DNA of 64,000 bases from Sequoia sempervirens (lineage: Eukaryota > Streptophyta > Pinopsida > Cupressales > Cupressaceae). Under the pieces are notes generated by a model. It saw only the letters and a program-made list of their open reading frames with translations. It made no database searches and was not told the DNA's origin. The stretch covers positions 17,108,162-17,172,161 of the forward strand of contig VDFB02000001.1 in NCBI GenBank assembly GCA_007258455.2. Direction: 5' to 3'. Positions 10,674 through 23,411 of this stretch are shown piece by piece (position 1 is the first letter of the stretch; the number at the start of each line of letters is the position of its first letter). Position numbers and translations under genes: made by a program.

Positions 10674-12290
10674 AGATCTTTCATAAGCATGAACATGGCT
10701 AGCAAAGACAATGTCAACCTTGTATTTTATAAACCATGATTCATATTGCACTCTCATAGTTTCACCTTCCATGAAGTGGTAGTTGTTATTGTTGTACCAT
10801 GGAGTATGCATGAGCAAAATCAACCATGGAGTTTCCTTCCTTGTCAACTTTTAGAAAATCCTACTCAAGCCAATTATATTAGGGAGTATACTTTCCTGCA
10901 CATTGGTTGAGGTGTTTTGTTAAACCTTGGTGAGAAGATAAAATTTGAAAGAGAGTCATGTCTTTAATTCTAAGGAGAAATTAATTAATTTAACTAGTGC
11001 AATTTAAACTGTATATCTAGATATCTTTGAATTACAGTCATAGTCAGGAGTACAATTTTGGGCCACTGCAGTTTAGTGACAGCTATGTAGTTGTTGGAAT
11101 TTGGGGCCTCTTATCAAAGGAGAATATTTAGTTTGTTTCAGGTTATCATAAAGGAACAGTATATACAAAATAAAACTCCATTCATCAGAGATAGGTGGGA
11201 TGCCTTTCCATTCAAAGGTTATTGGATAATCGCACGCCCGTACTTTCTCCTGTCATGATACTAATGATTAATATATAAAAAGAACCCTATAAAATTCCTT
11301 TGGGAGCACTCCCAAAAGTCCCATTATTGTAGAAGCCAATATAACAAAAGAGATATTTGGTGTCTTAGACCTACCCACTCCATCATAACCAGTCTATCCA
11401 CTAAAATTAATAGAATGGACTAAATGCAGAATAAGCTTAGCCTTACTGGTATTGCAGGGACCTGTGTTGAAGGAACATAGGTTTATGGCTTTTGAGAAGG
11501 CCACTAACTACACTGGTCTTGAGGTTACATTTTTATGTCCATTTGAACCCTAATTCTAATTTCTAGCAGGATTGGGTCACTTTCTTTGGTGAACTGTGAT
11601 GGTTTTTACCAAGTTCATTTTGGCATTAAAGAAATTTAGGGAAGACTATGCATGTAATTACTTGTTTGGTGAGCATATACCTTATCAAACTCTTAGGAAT
11701 CAGTGTCAAGAATGAAAAATATGGATAAGCATTAGAAGATATGGGTAATTAGAAAATATAGTGAGGCATTATTGAATGCAAATAATCCAAATGAAGAAGC
11801 AAAGTATCACACATGGAATAGGTGTAAAATATTTTTGATCTCAGACTACATAAGAGAAGTGGGGCAGTGTGTAAAGACTTCATGAGACCAACATTCTCCC
11901 TACATTTCATAAATGATTATAATTTCTCTTGTTGAACTCAATTATCATCAGTCCATTCTATTTGTAAGTTGTCTATTTTTTTATGTGTGTAATGTGGAAC
12001 TGCAACTCTATTGTATTTGCTATATTATGATTATTTTTGCTTCTACTTAGAATAGCTTACTTTAGTATGGATGTGATTAAAGTTAAAAGCTTGAATAATA
12101 TTTTTTTTTATATCTAGTAGACAAAGAAGTTGATTGTGTTGAAAAACTCACCATAGGATGAATATGAGGAGAGAACAATGATGTATGCTGATGCACGCTT
12201 AATTGAATACCAAAATGGAGTTGTACTATTTGAAGCATGATATGGAACATGGTATTGATGCTTGTATGGTTTAAATGTCTGTGTTTCTCC
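10674..12290 (-). pseudogene. Purple acid phosphatase pseudogene, two exons
   Basis: Purple acid phosphatases are secreted or vacuolar metallophosphoesterases that release phosphate. Exon 1 (12290-12152) follows a TATGCAG acceptor and encodes [16 protein letters not shown] and [20 protein letters not shown]. It ends at a GTGAGT donor. Exon 2 (10895-10674) follows TGCAG, continues in the same phase with GKYTP, then encodes [34 protein letters not shown] and HVHAYERS, and ends at GTAAGT. The intron is 1,256 bp. Metal-ligand segments LMHTPWY and the HVHAYE motif are visible, although the usual GHVHAYE is ASHVHAYE here. Breaks in exon 2 are two in-frame stops (TAA after KYTP, TAG after WLE) and a one-base insertion just before RKETPW. 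Upstream and downstream exons were not found. It is therefore a relic, not a retrocopy. Confidence 0.88.
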
Positions 12291-15200
12291 CTGCATACAA
12301 ATAAGTTCAAATGAAAAAGGATTCATTTCACTATTTACAATACTTTATTGATGGCATTGATTCCAAACTATATATACACATGTAAGTATCAATGTTCTAA
12401 CAGGATGAAAATCACAACGGAGATTGGTATGCAAAATATTTCTTTTCTATGAAATTCCCCAAAGAGAAGGATATATGTTTTTTTGTAGAATGTGCAAAGG
12501 ATAAAACTACTTTATAAGTCTTTTGTTTGTTTCTTCAATGTAGAGTAGGTAATATAATTCATGTACTATCAACTATTGTCCTATCACATGCAACCCTTTT
12601 CTCCATGAATCTTAATTCGTTGCACTTAGTAGTATGCATTGATTTTGAATTGGCTTTCTAGATGAGGGTTCTTATGAAAAAATATTTGAAGCCTCTAGCT
12701 CTTATATTAGCCAAATTGGGTTTTGGTTTCTCTTCATTACACATGCAACTAAATTATCATGTGATTTCTAAATGGGTTCTAACCAGGTATGTGGCCTTGA
12801 AAATGCATCTCTAGGTATTACTAGGTCTTGGAGGTCTTAATTTGTAATTGAGGCCTTAGCTCTTTTCCACTTAACCAATCAAGAAGCAATTGTGAATATG
12901 ACACTTACAAAAGTATCTATTGCTTGAACATTTAGCAAGTATGATCCTAAACTAAATGATTGTCTATACAAGCAGGGATTATGCATCCATCACTTGATTT
13001 TCATCACAATAAAAATAGCATAAAACTATCATCATGTCATGTGTAAAGTAGGTGCATTGAAGATTTTTTTCCCTTATATGGAGAAATGACTTACTTTGTG
13101 TGCAATTGAAATGAAAGAGATCGACTTGGCTAGAACTAGATGTCGTCAAGGAGATTCACATCCAAACTAGAATGAACAACTAATGTTGAGGTCTCTCTCT
13201 TTTTTTCAATCAAGTGTTCTCAACAATCTCCCACATTAAATTTCTCTCTGATGGGCCACTATCCTCTATATGAATTGTTTTTGTTTATTTTCTAGTCATT
13301 TATGCACTCAAAAATTCAAGAAATGACTCTAAATCTTGACCTTTAAGGGAAATCTTTGTAAAGTGCCCAATTAACTTTGTTGTATTTTTGGCAATTGTTT
13401 GATAAAATGAAAATTCTGGTTAGAATGCATAAACAAATTTTCATTGACAAGAGAAATATATGAATGAAATGTCTATTCCAAAGGTAATTCAACTAAGCTA
13501 GAATTCAAAAATTTATAAATCATTAAGTAATCAACTATAAATATCTCGTATTGCAAATATATTGAGCTGGGATTGTATACAAAATTTTGATCTTCAATTC
13601 AGTTGTGGTATGTTGTAGGAATCCTTGATATAATGATGCACAATGTAATTGTCATTCACATAGGCTGGGCAGTCTCTTTTGAAGCCTCCACATACAACAA
13701 TGACCACCTTAGAAAATAATAGTTGACTCAAAATAGGCTACATCCCACTCAAAAATGCCAAAGAAATCACATGAAAATGGAGTAGTTGGATTATTTGAGG
13801 GTCCCACAACCTCTTCCACCTTAACATCAGTTTCCTCCCATCCCCACGTCACTCCTTGCTAATATGTCTTGGTCAACGATTCACAAGGAGATCAAATAAA
13901 TCAATCACTTTCCTTTTATGTGGGGCAATCCCCTTGTTTGGAAGACTAATATCACTCAATAGGGTGGGACTGGAATGGTCCAAAAATTTCATCACAAAGT
14001 CTTCAATTACCCTTACAAATTCCCAAACCCACTTCGCTATATGCATAGCAGTCTTAAAAATGCCAAAAAAGAAGGTGTGACTAATATGAGATGTTACAGC
14101 CTATTTCAGGCTCATTCAACCTCCATAAATCCTCTTTTGAATTTCTTAAATATTCTTTGTTTCTTATCTTGTATTTGTAAGAAAACCATCTATACAAATG
14201 TAATTTGGCTCAATAGATTATTGATTATCAGTAAAACTTCTATGGAAGAAAATTCTAATTTACAAAATGATAATTTTGTACCTCTTTAGGGGATAGCTCA
14301 TTTTGTGACTCTACATGCATTATCAAAAGACCTTGTGGAAACAATGAATTTTACGTCATGGATTTTATCCTTGCTCACTTAATTAGAGGTTATATCTTAT
14401 ACACTTGACAAAGCAGAGTTTTACCAAGAAGAAAAATATAGGTGTTCCAAGGTGCATGATAGAACAATAACACTACAGTGCACACATTCTTAAGACCATT
14501 GTGGTACAAAAATAAAATCTAACTTTTTCTCTGTTGCTATATTTTTTACCATGTGAGGTTCTTCTATAGGGTGTATTTGGCTTTCTTATGTGGATGCCAT
14601 TGTTATGTCTTTGCATTCTTTACCATTTCTATCACTTCATCTTGAAAGGATATGTTAATTGAATCTTCTACCATGGTAATAAAACAAGTATTTTTTGTTT
14701 ATGGTAGAACATATTTTCAGTATGCATAGCTTGTAAGGAACTCACCTTTGCATAGAGTTCTTTTCAGTGCAGAGCTTTAAATTATATGATTTTTGGTAGT
14801 GTAGCAATGCATTTAGTCATGGACACATTGGATTTGACCATGGGGATGTAGAAAGCAACATGCATCTTTGGATAAATTCAATTTTTAGTCAATTTGTTTG
14901 TTGATTACCAATAACTTGTTCATTGGATAAACAACATAATCATATTGGCACATGTATGAAGAATTGTAGTAGTTAGAAGTTGTGCTATTACATATCACTT
15001 GTTTCTCATATTTCTTAAATATTTGTACTAGTTGTTATAGATTATTCTAGTGTTATTACATTGATATAAATGCGAACTAAGTTACTTTTTTTCTCCTAAA
15101 TGATTATGCTTACTTTTAGAAGGTTTTCCTAGCTTGAGTTACGCTCGTGGAAGATGTTTTACTATTATAAATGAATGAGTAAAGTCTAACATTTTGATCT

Positions 15201-17051
15201 ATACACCAGTACCTCATTAATTTTCTAAAGATGGCTTTGAAGAACATCTGCAAGTGAATCATTTGTCACCAGCACTACTTACACTTTTGATGCTACCCTC
15301 TCTAATAAGAGTTTCTCCTTCATGAGTAGTGAATGTAAACTCTAATGTAAGTTTCTCATCACCTATGCAATGTATGCTGCATTGGAAAAATTAAATACAA
15401 CATGTCTATATAGATTTTTCATTTTCTTTTGGGGAAAGGTTACAAATATAGCTCACGACAACATCAAAGTGTCAAATCCCAGAACAAAAAATATCCACAA
15501 GGCATACAAAGACCCAGAAACCCCATGGGTAGCAAAACATAACATCCCCATACAGCCAAAATGGGGGAATTACCAGGCCTTCACAAGGCAGCAGTTACAC
15601 CATACTTAATAAAAAAAATCCATCTTCTAAGATAGCTAGCATATATCATATCAGAGTCAATAAGGTCTTAATCAACCATTTCCATCATTTTAAATAGGGT
15701 CAATGTTCTTGTGGAGAATATTGGTGGTGCTAAATGAAACAATCTAAAAAATAGGCTTGCACTATAATAATGTGCACTATATCAGATATCTAGTAATAAT
15801 GAAGGTACATCCATCAAAGCATAACAACAAGAACTTTTTTATGTGGTTGAGACTCTTATGAGCTAGAGACCAAATGCATTCTTGTAGGTGTTGGGCCTAT
15901 CTTATTGGAACATTGTACTCATTCATTTAACTCTTTTTTTTATTGATGTTTGTTTTGAACAAGGGTTGCTGCCATGGGGAGACTCTTCTCCCAACAATTT
16001 ATTGTATATTTTAGGCTGCCAAATATGGAAGGGATAGCACTATTCTCTTAGATCTTGAGTTCCACTTCTAATAAGGTGAAGCATCTTTCTTTTCAGAAGA
16101 TGTTACACATGCCCATTCACATACTAAATAAAAACATAAGTTACATAGAAATTCAAGGTCTGCTTCCTGCCACTAAATAGCTAAGTTTTATTAACAACAT
16201 GGATCTCAAGCAAAAAAATACATACACGTTTGAATTTTAATAAATAAAATATTGAACTGTAGAAGCTGATATGACAACTATAAATGTTTCAGCACATAAA
16301 GATAAACAAGCAAAGATCAATCCAAAATCATTCAATCATTTGACTAAATTGTATGTTGCAAGATGATTTCCATTGATGATGCACAATAGTTTGACCAATT
16401 ATAGAAAGGCCATCATCTCTGTGTTCTTTCATCCTCTAAAATCAACCAGCAACAACAATAGTGATTATTATTTCAAAAGCAACAACTCCACATCAAGCCA
16501 CAATGAAAACTATTATAACAATTAATCTAACAGATTGACTTCTAAATTTTCAAGAATTTCTAGCACAATTCATAGCATGCAGAGGGGGATAAAGTATGCA
16601 TCTAGAAAAATGTAAACATGTTATGAATCAACAAGCTGCACATGATTTAAAAAAAAAACTAACTGTAACCACATTTCAGAATCAATAATCAAACTCTAAT
16701 TTGACTGTGGTACAAAGTAACTCTTTTAAATCTTACCAATAGATTATTCAACATCTTGACATAACTTGTCTGCTTTTAGATGAACAACAGTCCCATAATA
16801 AGGTTTCCAATCTTGGAGAGAAATGAAAACATGCCCAAAACTCTTACAACAATCCCATTTTCTGTCACATTCCCAATTAGAAGCAGAACCCACTTAGTTA
16901 ACCTATGCCTAGAGGGTTTCACTGTATACTTAGCTCCATTAAGTCAATAGAAATCAACCAAATGCACTATATTTTGTCATTTCTTCATTTACTATTCCTT
17001 AATATCTGAGATCTCTAATTATATTTTGAAGGAAAAATGTGTTGCATCAAA
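12291..17051. other. Long unassigned interval
   Basis: No recognisable exon, RNA gene or complete element. A minus-strand frame at about 13850-14085 (reading MHIAKWVWEFVRVIEDFV and LPNKGIAPHKRKVIDLFDLL) looks protein-like but I do not recognise it, and it ends at a stop. A small frame at 15370-15609 is likewise unassigned. The upstream phosphatase exons should lie here if the gene was once complete, but I did not find them. Confidence 0.45.
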
Positions 17052-17640
17052 GACTGCATGAGAATAGTGATGCAGCTGTGATAGGTTGCCAATGGAATCA
17101 TGGAGCTTATTTAAATATCCACACCCTTCTATGTTGAAGTATTGTAGCTTTGATAGGTTGCCAAATGAATTAGGGAGCTTATTTAAACGTCCACACCCTT
17201 CTATGTTCAAGTGTTGCAGCTGTGATAGGTTTCTAATGGAATCAAGGAGGTTATTTAATCAAGGAGCTTATTTAAACGTCCACACCCTTCTATGTTCAAG
17301 TGTTGTGTTGCAGCTATGATAGGTTGCTAATGAAATCAAGAAGGTTATTTAAACTGTGACAATATTTGATTTTTAAGTGTTGCAGTTGTGATAGATTGTC
17401 AACATAATTAAGTAGGTTATTTAAACCTTTAAAATTTCCTATTATATTCAAGTGTTGCAGCTATGAGAGGTTGACAATGGAATTTGGGAGGTTATTTAAA
17501 CCTCAGCAACTTTTGATTTTAAAGTGTTGCAGATGTTACAGGTTGCCAATGGAATCAAGGAGGTTATTTAAGCCTCTACAGTCTTCTATGTCCAAATCTT
17601 GCAGTTGTGACAGGTTGCCAATAGACTTTTTTTGATAGTT
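17052..17640 (-). pseudogene. LRR array fragment 2
   Basis: About eight degenerate 72-bp LRR units are read on the minus strand. The best preserved part, at 17210-17075, reads LQYFNIEGCGYLNKLHDSIG and LNKLPNSFGNLSKLQ. Another unit near 17640-17540 reads SIGNLSQLQDLDIEDCRGLN. The pattern (I/F)GNLSxLQxLxIxxC is that of plant NLR-type LRRs. Stops and indels interrupt the array, and a duplicated AATCAAGGAGCTTATTTAA-type phrase near 17245-17275 shows a small internal duplication. No NB-ARC domain is present. It shares unit sequence with the array at 3571-4040. Confidence 0.8.
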
Positions 17641-19498
17641 GCATTTGTTAATTTGTTTAATCTCTCCAATGATCTTTGAAATTTGGTTGTTAGAATGGCT
17701 GGTATAATAAAGGCCATGATGCCATGCTGTTATGTTAAACGTGAAAGCTACAATCTGTAGCAAAGCACTTAAAGATACTTGCAGATTTAGGTCTATACTA
17801 TTCAGGAATGTTTGTCTGGCATGACATTTCTCTCTTTACAGAATATGAGAAAATGCTTCTACACTTGTCAAGAAGATAATTGAAATTTATAAGGCAAATT
17901 GCTTGTTTATAAACAAAGAAAAAATGAGTTCTATTTAAACCTAAAGCCTTGGCAACTTATCTTTCTGATCTAAGTAAAATGAAGCTTGGATGTGCCTCAT
18001 ACAATGGAGGAAACATGGTAGGATTTCCATTTTTTTAGGGATGTGAGTAGTCTAGCATGTTAAAATAATATCAGGTCAAAGGATTGCCTATATGTTATGT
18101 AGTGGTGGTGTTCACTTTCTCCTCTGGCAATTTCAGGCTACTAGGCATTTGGCAACAAGGAAAAAGGAATCATCTTCAACAATTTTGTCCCATCTAAGGG
18201 GCCTCTTTTTCTTTTCAAATGGATTTTAGTCATGGAAAACTTATTTGTGTTTCCCCAAGTATCTGCAGTTGGAATGGGAGACAATTGAAGAATTTATTGT
18301 AGTTGTTCAATTATTAATTCAGTACAACTTTGAAATGTTTCAAAGAAGAAAATAAGGGTGAAGTGCATAGTTGAAAGAAGATAAAATTTTCTGAGAGTTA
18401 AAGCAGAGTCAAAGAGATTAGATCTATTTAGATCCCACTAGTCTATAAAAGCTTTGGGATTAATTTATCCGCACTTCTCTTGAGAAAAACTAAGAATCAA
18501 TTTGTAGAGATAAAATGTTTGGGATTGTAACTTATCAATCCATCATTAGTTGTGAGTAGGAAAAGGAATTGATTTTCTTTTGAAATTGAACTTTCTAGGT
18601 CTATTTGCAACCAACATTTGAAGTCCTAGAACAAAAATCTGCAGATGTTAAAATGGAATATTTTCTCAACGAAATCTATTACCCATATTGATTTTAAGGA
18701 CAACAGTAGCCATTGCCACACTTTTGGCAGAAATGCTACCTTTCTTTGGGAATGTTATTGTAATGATTGGTGCTTTTGGGTTCACACCATTGGATTTTGT
18801 CTTAAGTACGTATGGTTTAGGGTTGTCATTAGTCACCATCAAATTGTAGAAAATTACATTGGGCTGCTAATGTTTATTGATCAATCCATCAATGAGATTC
18901 AGTGTAGAACACCTATGGAATTAGGACATTTGTATTGAAATCACAAACCATAACTACTTTTTGTTAATAGGTAACAAATTTTTTTTATTTAATTTCATTT
19001 CCAAAGTGAATCTTCAATTAAATTTTATCTTTAATTTTCTATCGCTGAATCTCTTGAACCTCTTATAGGTGCAAGTGCTAGTATTATTCCATTACTAACA
19101 TTTCTGACTTGTTTCTCCAAGAAGATGGAATGATCCCTTTTTGAAGGAAATCAATGGCTTAAAATTATGTAAAATAATACTCCAAATGCCATGCCATCCA
19201 CTTGAAGTTTCATGCCAAGCTAGGGTATAGATATTGGAAGCTTTGAGGAATATTCATTTTATTTTTTATGACTCCAAACTCCATGCCCAACTACCTCACA
19301 AGTTGGAAATTAATTGACCTTTTTATTTTCACTGTATTTTGCTTCAAAAGTTAGTAGCGTTTGGTTTTTGGTCTCACATATGAATCAACACCAACATGGA
19401 AAGGTGTATTGGCATGGAAAATGAAATTTTATTTATTGGATTAACCACACCTCAACCAGTAGATACACACCCCACTTCTCCAATTTGGCGACCCATGG
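17641..19498. other. Unassigned sequence
   Basis: AT-rich. Open frames such as 18645-18938 show no domain. No element boundaries are seen. Confidence 0.45.
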
Positions 19499-19848
19499 TT
19501 TTAGAGTATGTTTTTACAATGAAAATTATGGCCAAGATCCTAATACTGAGCACATTTAGGTTTTAACATACATCCTTGAAAATTACAGAAGATCCTAATA
19601 CTAATACTGAGCACATTTAAATTTCAATATTAGAGCATCCTTTACCTACAGATTTTGCCGCTTTCCCCGCCGCTATTCATTTCGCCTCCTACAAACTCTT
19701 CCTCGCTGCTATTGGTTTCACCTCCTCTAAACTCTTTGTCACTGGTTTTGACCTTTCACTTCTCCTGGCGAGCTACAGGCGAGTTGCAACCTGAAAATAA
19801 GGTTTCAACGAGGGGTTTAGAGTATGTTTATTAAAATGAAAATTATGG
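19499..19848. repeat. Pair of 33-36-bp direct repeats with internal short repeats
   Basis: The phrase TTTAGAGTATGTTT followed by AATGAAAATTATGG occurs at 19499-19531 and again at 19813-19848. Between them, GATCCTAATACTGAGCACA occurs twice (near 19546 and 19592), and a GC-rich stretch (19660-19790) contains two variants of CGCTATT(C/G)(A/G)TTTC(G/A)CCTCCT. It could be a small decayed non-autonomous element. No family is recognised. Confidence 0.45.
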
Positions 19849-19897
19849 TGCCCATTATGCCTACCCATTAAGCCCACTAATTTTTTTTTGCAATGGA

Positions 19898-20021
19898 ATA
19901 TTAATAATATAATATAAATATAATATTATATTATAATATTATATATTATTATAATATTATATTATAATATATTATATAATATAATATAGTATTATATAAT
20001 ATTATAATATTATAATATATT
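19898..20021. repeat. AT-only microsatellite (ATATTAT-type)
   Basis: About 120 bp composed of A and T in overlapping TATAATAT and ATATTAT units. No coding content. Confidence 0.9.
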
Positions 20022-21216
20022 GGTCCATGTGCTATTAGGGATTATTGTCTATGTCAAAATGGCTAGATTTGGCTCATGGGCCTTGACACTTGGCAAGTGA
20101 GAAAACAAGCATCAAAAAATGCCTCCTTGGAGCAAGCGAAGGACATTCGGTTGGGAAGGATGAGCTCTTCTTTTAGGATGGCACATAATTATATAGGTAA
20201 ATTGGGAATACACGAAAGTTGTCTTGTGAGAAACTTGAAGCAGTGCTAGCCTGCAGAACACATCCAAAGATAACCATTGAGTACAAACATTTAAATTTTC
20301 TAATTGGGAATTTGGCAATAGTGGAGCTGAAGACTCATGTATATTAATTGAACTGACTACGTGATCCACCCAATTTGCAATTGAATGGACAATGTGGAAT
20401 AAAACTGACAACCGATGATAAATGTGGATTCAAGTTAGCCCTCTATTTATAAGCAAATCGATATAGCAATGGGCATCAAATTAATAAATACGCCAATCAA
20501 GTTGAAAAGCTCCAAGAAGGAGGTTGCATTTCTCGGCTTCATCTCAGATAAATAACTCAAAAATATATGTCGCAATAAGGACATTTTGTGTTTGGAAGTA
20601 GTGAGAATGGTGCTTGGGAAGGGATATTGCTTCTCAAGCAATCGCACAAGGGCTAATTCAGACAATTCTTCTAGGTTTTTGGTGTCACTAATGGACATGG
20701 ATTTACCAAAGGAGAGATGTTTTCTATTGCTTCATTGGGGTTTTAAGGGCTCAATACTGGTTGGAGACATCGACACCATTGTTGTAGCTCTACCTAGAGT
20801 TGGATTGCCATGGTCAGATGGCATGGTTCAAATTTTTTATTGAGGCATAGAAGTGGAATGGCATCCTTTCATTTTGGACTTGAAAGGAGAATATTTGTAG
20901 CATCATAGGTAGTGGGCATTAGTGGGTTATCAGTTCTTGAGTTGGTTGTTGGGTTTGGATGCAGTGGTCGGCACAAAATGGTGTCATGCCTTTGCAAACT
21001 TGGTGGGCTCTAGCCAATTCTATGATGATGCTTAGGTGATTGTGTGATAGGAGGATGAACAGTGCTTTGGTGTTTGGTATTTTTTCCGCTTGCTTTCTTT
21101 GTAATTTTCAAATTGATGGCGAAAAGCCAAATTTTGTAAATGACCCTTATGGGGATGAATGGAACAGATGTAACATTTTTCTATTATCAATATAAATTCG
21201 TAGCTTCGACTACTAT
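20022..21216. other. Unidentified 1.2-kb segment between two AT-rich tracts
   Basis: The segment is less AT-rich than its flanks and contains open frames on both strands (minus 20447-20698 and 20112-20411, plus 20586-20843), none with a recognisable domain. Its plus-strand end (near 21120-21220) resembles a transcript 3' end followed by an A-rich tract. It may be a retrotransposed fragment. No gene can be named. Confidence 0.35.
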
Positions 21217-21792
21217 TATGAATAAAAAAATAATAATATTATTAATATAATATAATATAAAAATTATATTATAAATAGCCTGTTTAGGTAGGGGTCCCAT
21301 GAGGGGGGCTTAAACTCTATGGATTATGATCAAATTTGAAATAAAAAAGAATAGAGGAGTAATAGTCATTTATTTAGTCATTTAGTTGTGATTTTACCTG
21401 ATGACCAAATTTGTCACTTATAAATGACCAAATTTATCACTTATAAATGACCAAATTAGTCATTTATTTATAATATTCTACTAGTGTTAGTCATGTGACT
21501 AAAAGTTTTAGTCACATAGTCATTTATTTTCCAAATTCTACTAGTGAGGGGGGGCATATATCTACCCTCGAATTGGATTCCTATGAGTTAGATAAAAGAA
21601 TTTTTGGACAATTAATGAATGTGTGTTGCAGGATGTAGTTCATAATGTTGTGGTTTTTTAGAGAACTACACTGGGGGCTTCGTTATTCTATCTTTTGGAT
21701 GAGTATCATTTTATGTAATAAAGTGCACCATTTAGAGTCTTTTAGCTTACATATACACGTAGAGTCATATGGTTGCTAAAGTGGCGGCTAAA
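21217..21792. repeat. AT-rich DNA with a 23-bp tandem repeat
   Basis: After a TA-rich tract (21217-21275), the unit ATGACCAAATTTRTCACTTATAA occurs in tandem from about 21400 to 21470 (two full copies plus a partial third). It is followed by variants of TAGTCATTTATTT and two copies of TTCTACTAGTG (near 21475 and 21536). It is non-coding. Confidence 0.6.
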
Positions 21793-23411
21793 TGTGCCAT
21801 AGAAAATTGAACCCTCTTGAGAAAAGAGATAATTTCACGCATAATGAGACCCACTTTTGAGTCCCATCACATCATTTATCCTTCAAAACATCATTAATAG
21901 GCCCCTAAGACCCATTATTTTTTATCTAGAGGCCTATTTCACCTGAGAAATCACCTAAAACCCGACAAACAACACTTAATTATTTCATATCTTGAAAAAC
22001 CACCTTCAAAAGTTAGTAGTGGGACCCATTCACCACCTTGGGTGAATGAGTCACCTCTGGTGGGACCATTCGCCAAGGGTGGCGAATGAGTCCCTTTTGA
22101 GGGAAAATTCAATTTTGAGTAGGAATTTGATTAATTTAATTTAATTTTCCTATGAATGTTAGCCTCTTAGGTCTAAATAATGGGAAAATTGGGTGTTTTT
22201 TCTTATAACTACTCATTTTAAGTCATTTTACACATATTTTTGGTAATCTTTTCAAAAGTAATTTCTAAGTCAAGTCTTCTACAACAAGTCTCATTAGCAA
22301 ATGTTGAAGTTTTAGGGTAGAAAACTAGGGTTTTTGTAGGTCTTGAAGCTTACTCCTTTTTTCAAAGATTCAACATTGCAAAGGGTTAAGGATGGATGCC
22401 TATGGTGACTCATGAAGAAATCTAGGTTGAGGAGATGCAACTAGCCATCAAATCACACCTAAAGACTTGGTTTCAAAGTGATTCCATCTTCCATTTTCAC
22501 TCTATCTTCAGATTAAGGTCTGGATTGTTTTTACTTTCCATTTGCATGTCATTTTATCTCCATTTTTAATGTGTTGTAAGGTTTCTAGGGTTGATATCTT
22601 GCATTACATAAATCATATTTGCATTTCTTATTCTAGCACAATAGAATAGGGCTTTTGTCATACTTCAAACTTTCCTAGTCTTTAACACATCTAAGGCTAG
22701 GGTTTTATGTAGATTTTTCTCCATTCAAGGTTTAATTACCCAACTACAGGTTTGACCAAGGAAAACCACCCATTAGAAAAATAATTTAAAGCTATTTTGT
22801 ATGAATTTTTGAGATCCCGAGTCAGGTTTTTGTAAAAAATTGTTGTGCAGGTGTCAAGGTGCAGAATAGAGATTTGAAGTTGCAAAAATTTGAAAGTGGA
22901 CTGATTTGCCATGCATGGAAAATGAGTCCCTCTTGAGATGCAGTTTTGAGTCAGATGCAGATCTTAGTTCCCGGTTGACAGAAAACAACTTATGTGCAGA
23001 AAAAAAAAAAAACTAGGACTAATTCCCCCATGGTGGAAAATGAGTCCTAGTCAGTTCAAAATCAAATTTCATCAATTTTCTAGATTTTTCTCTAGTCTTC
23101 TTCAGTTTCCTAGGTGCACACATTCTGAAAAATAGTCTTTTGTTTGGTTTAATTTGCATTCATGTTCATTCTTTTAAGCATTTTGCAAACAACATTTTGT
23201 TTTCATGCATTGCATAGATCTTAGGTTTTGCATAGATAATTAGTCATTTATATCAGTTAATTGCATTTAGATCATTTCATTTAGACATAATAACATCCTA
23301 CATTGCATAATTTGAATGAAACTAGATAGAATTTTTGATCCTACTCTCCCCTTTTAGGTGAAAGACCCTAGAAGAGTTAGGGAGCCTTATGGTGCCAAAA
23401 ATCTATGATTC
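21793..23411 (+). mobile_element. Gypsy LTR copy (5' LTR plus start of internal region), truncated
   Basis: This sequence matches the split LTR of gypsy V (51925-53150 joined to 60613-60941) nearly end to end. Both begin TGTG(C/T)CATAGAAAATTG and both end in CCCTAGAAGAG followed by GGTGCCAAAAAT, which would lie in the leader just after the LTR. LTR length is about 1.6 kb here, against about 1.55 kb for gypsy V without its insertion. Homology stops at about 23411, where copia I coding sequence starts, so no internal gypsy genes remain. It carries four copies of the hairpin motif described in the findings. It was identified by comparison within the window, not by database search. Confidence 0.8.
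22021..22094. promoter_or_regulatory. Two adjacent LTR hairpins
   Basis: ATTCACC...GGTGAAT (22028-22047) and ATTCGCC...GGCGAAT (22068-22087) are perfect 7-bp inverted repeats with 6-base loops. The second extends outward through GGGAC and GTCCC to a nearly perfect 15-bp stem. Both are followed by GAGTC. Function is unknown. Confidence 0.7.

Noticed and set aside
17086..17319. Plus-strand frame with repeated CCSCDR/LFK phrases
   Set aside because: Antisense reading of the LRR array; the repeats make sense only on the minus strand.
18645..18938. 97-codon plus-strand frame
   Set aside because: No recognisable family and no supporting context.
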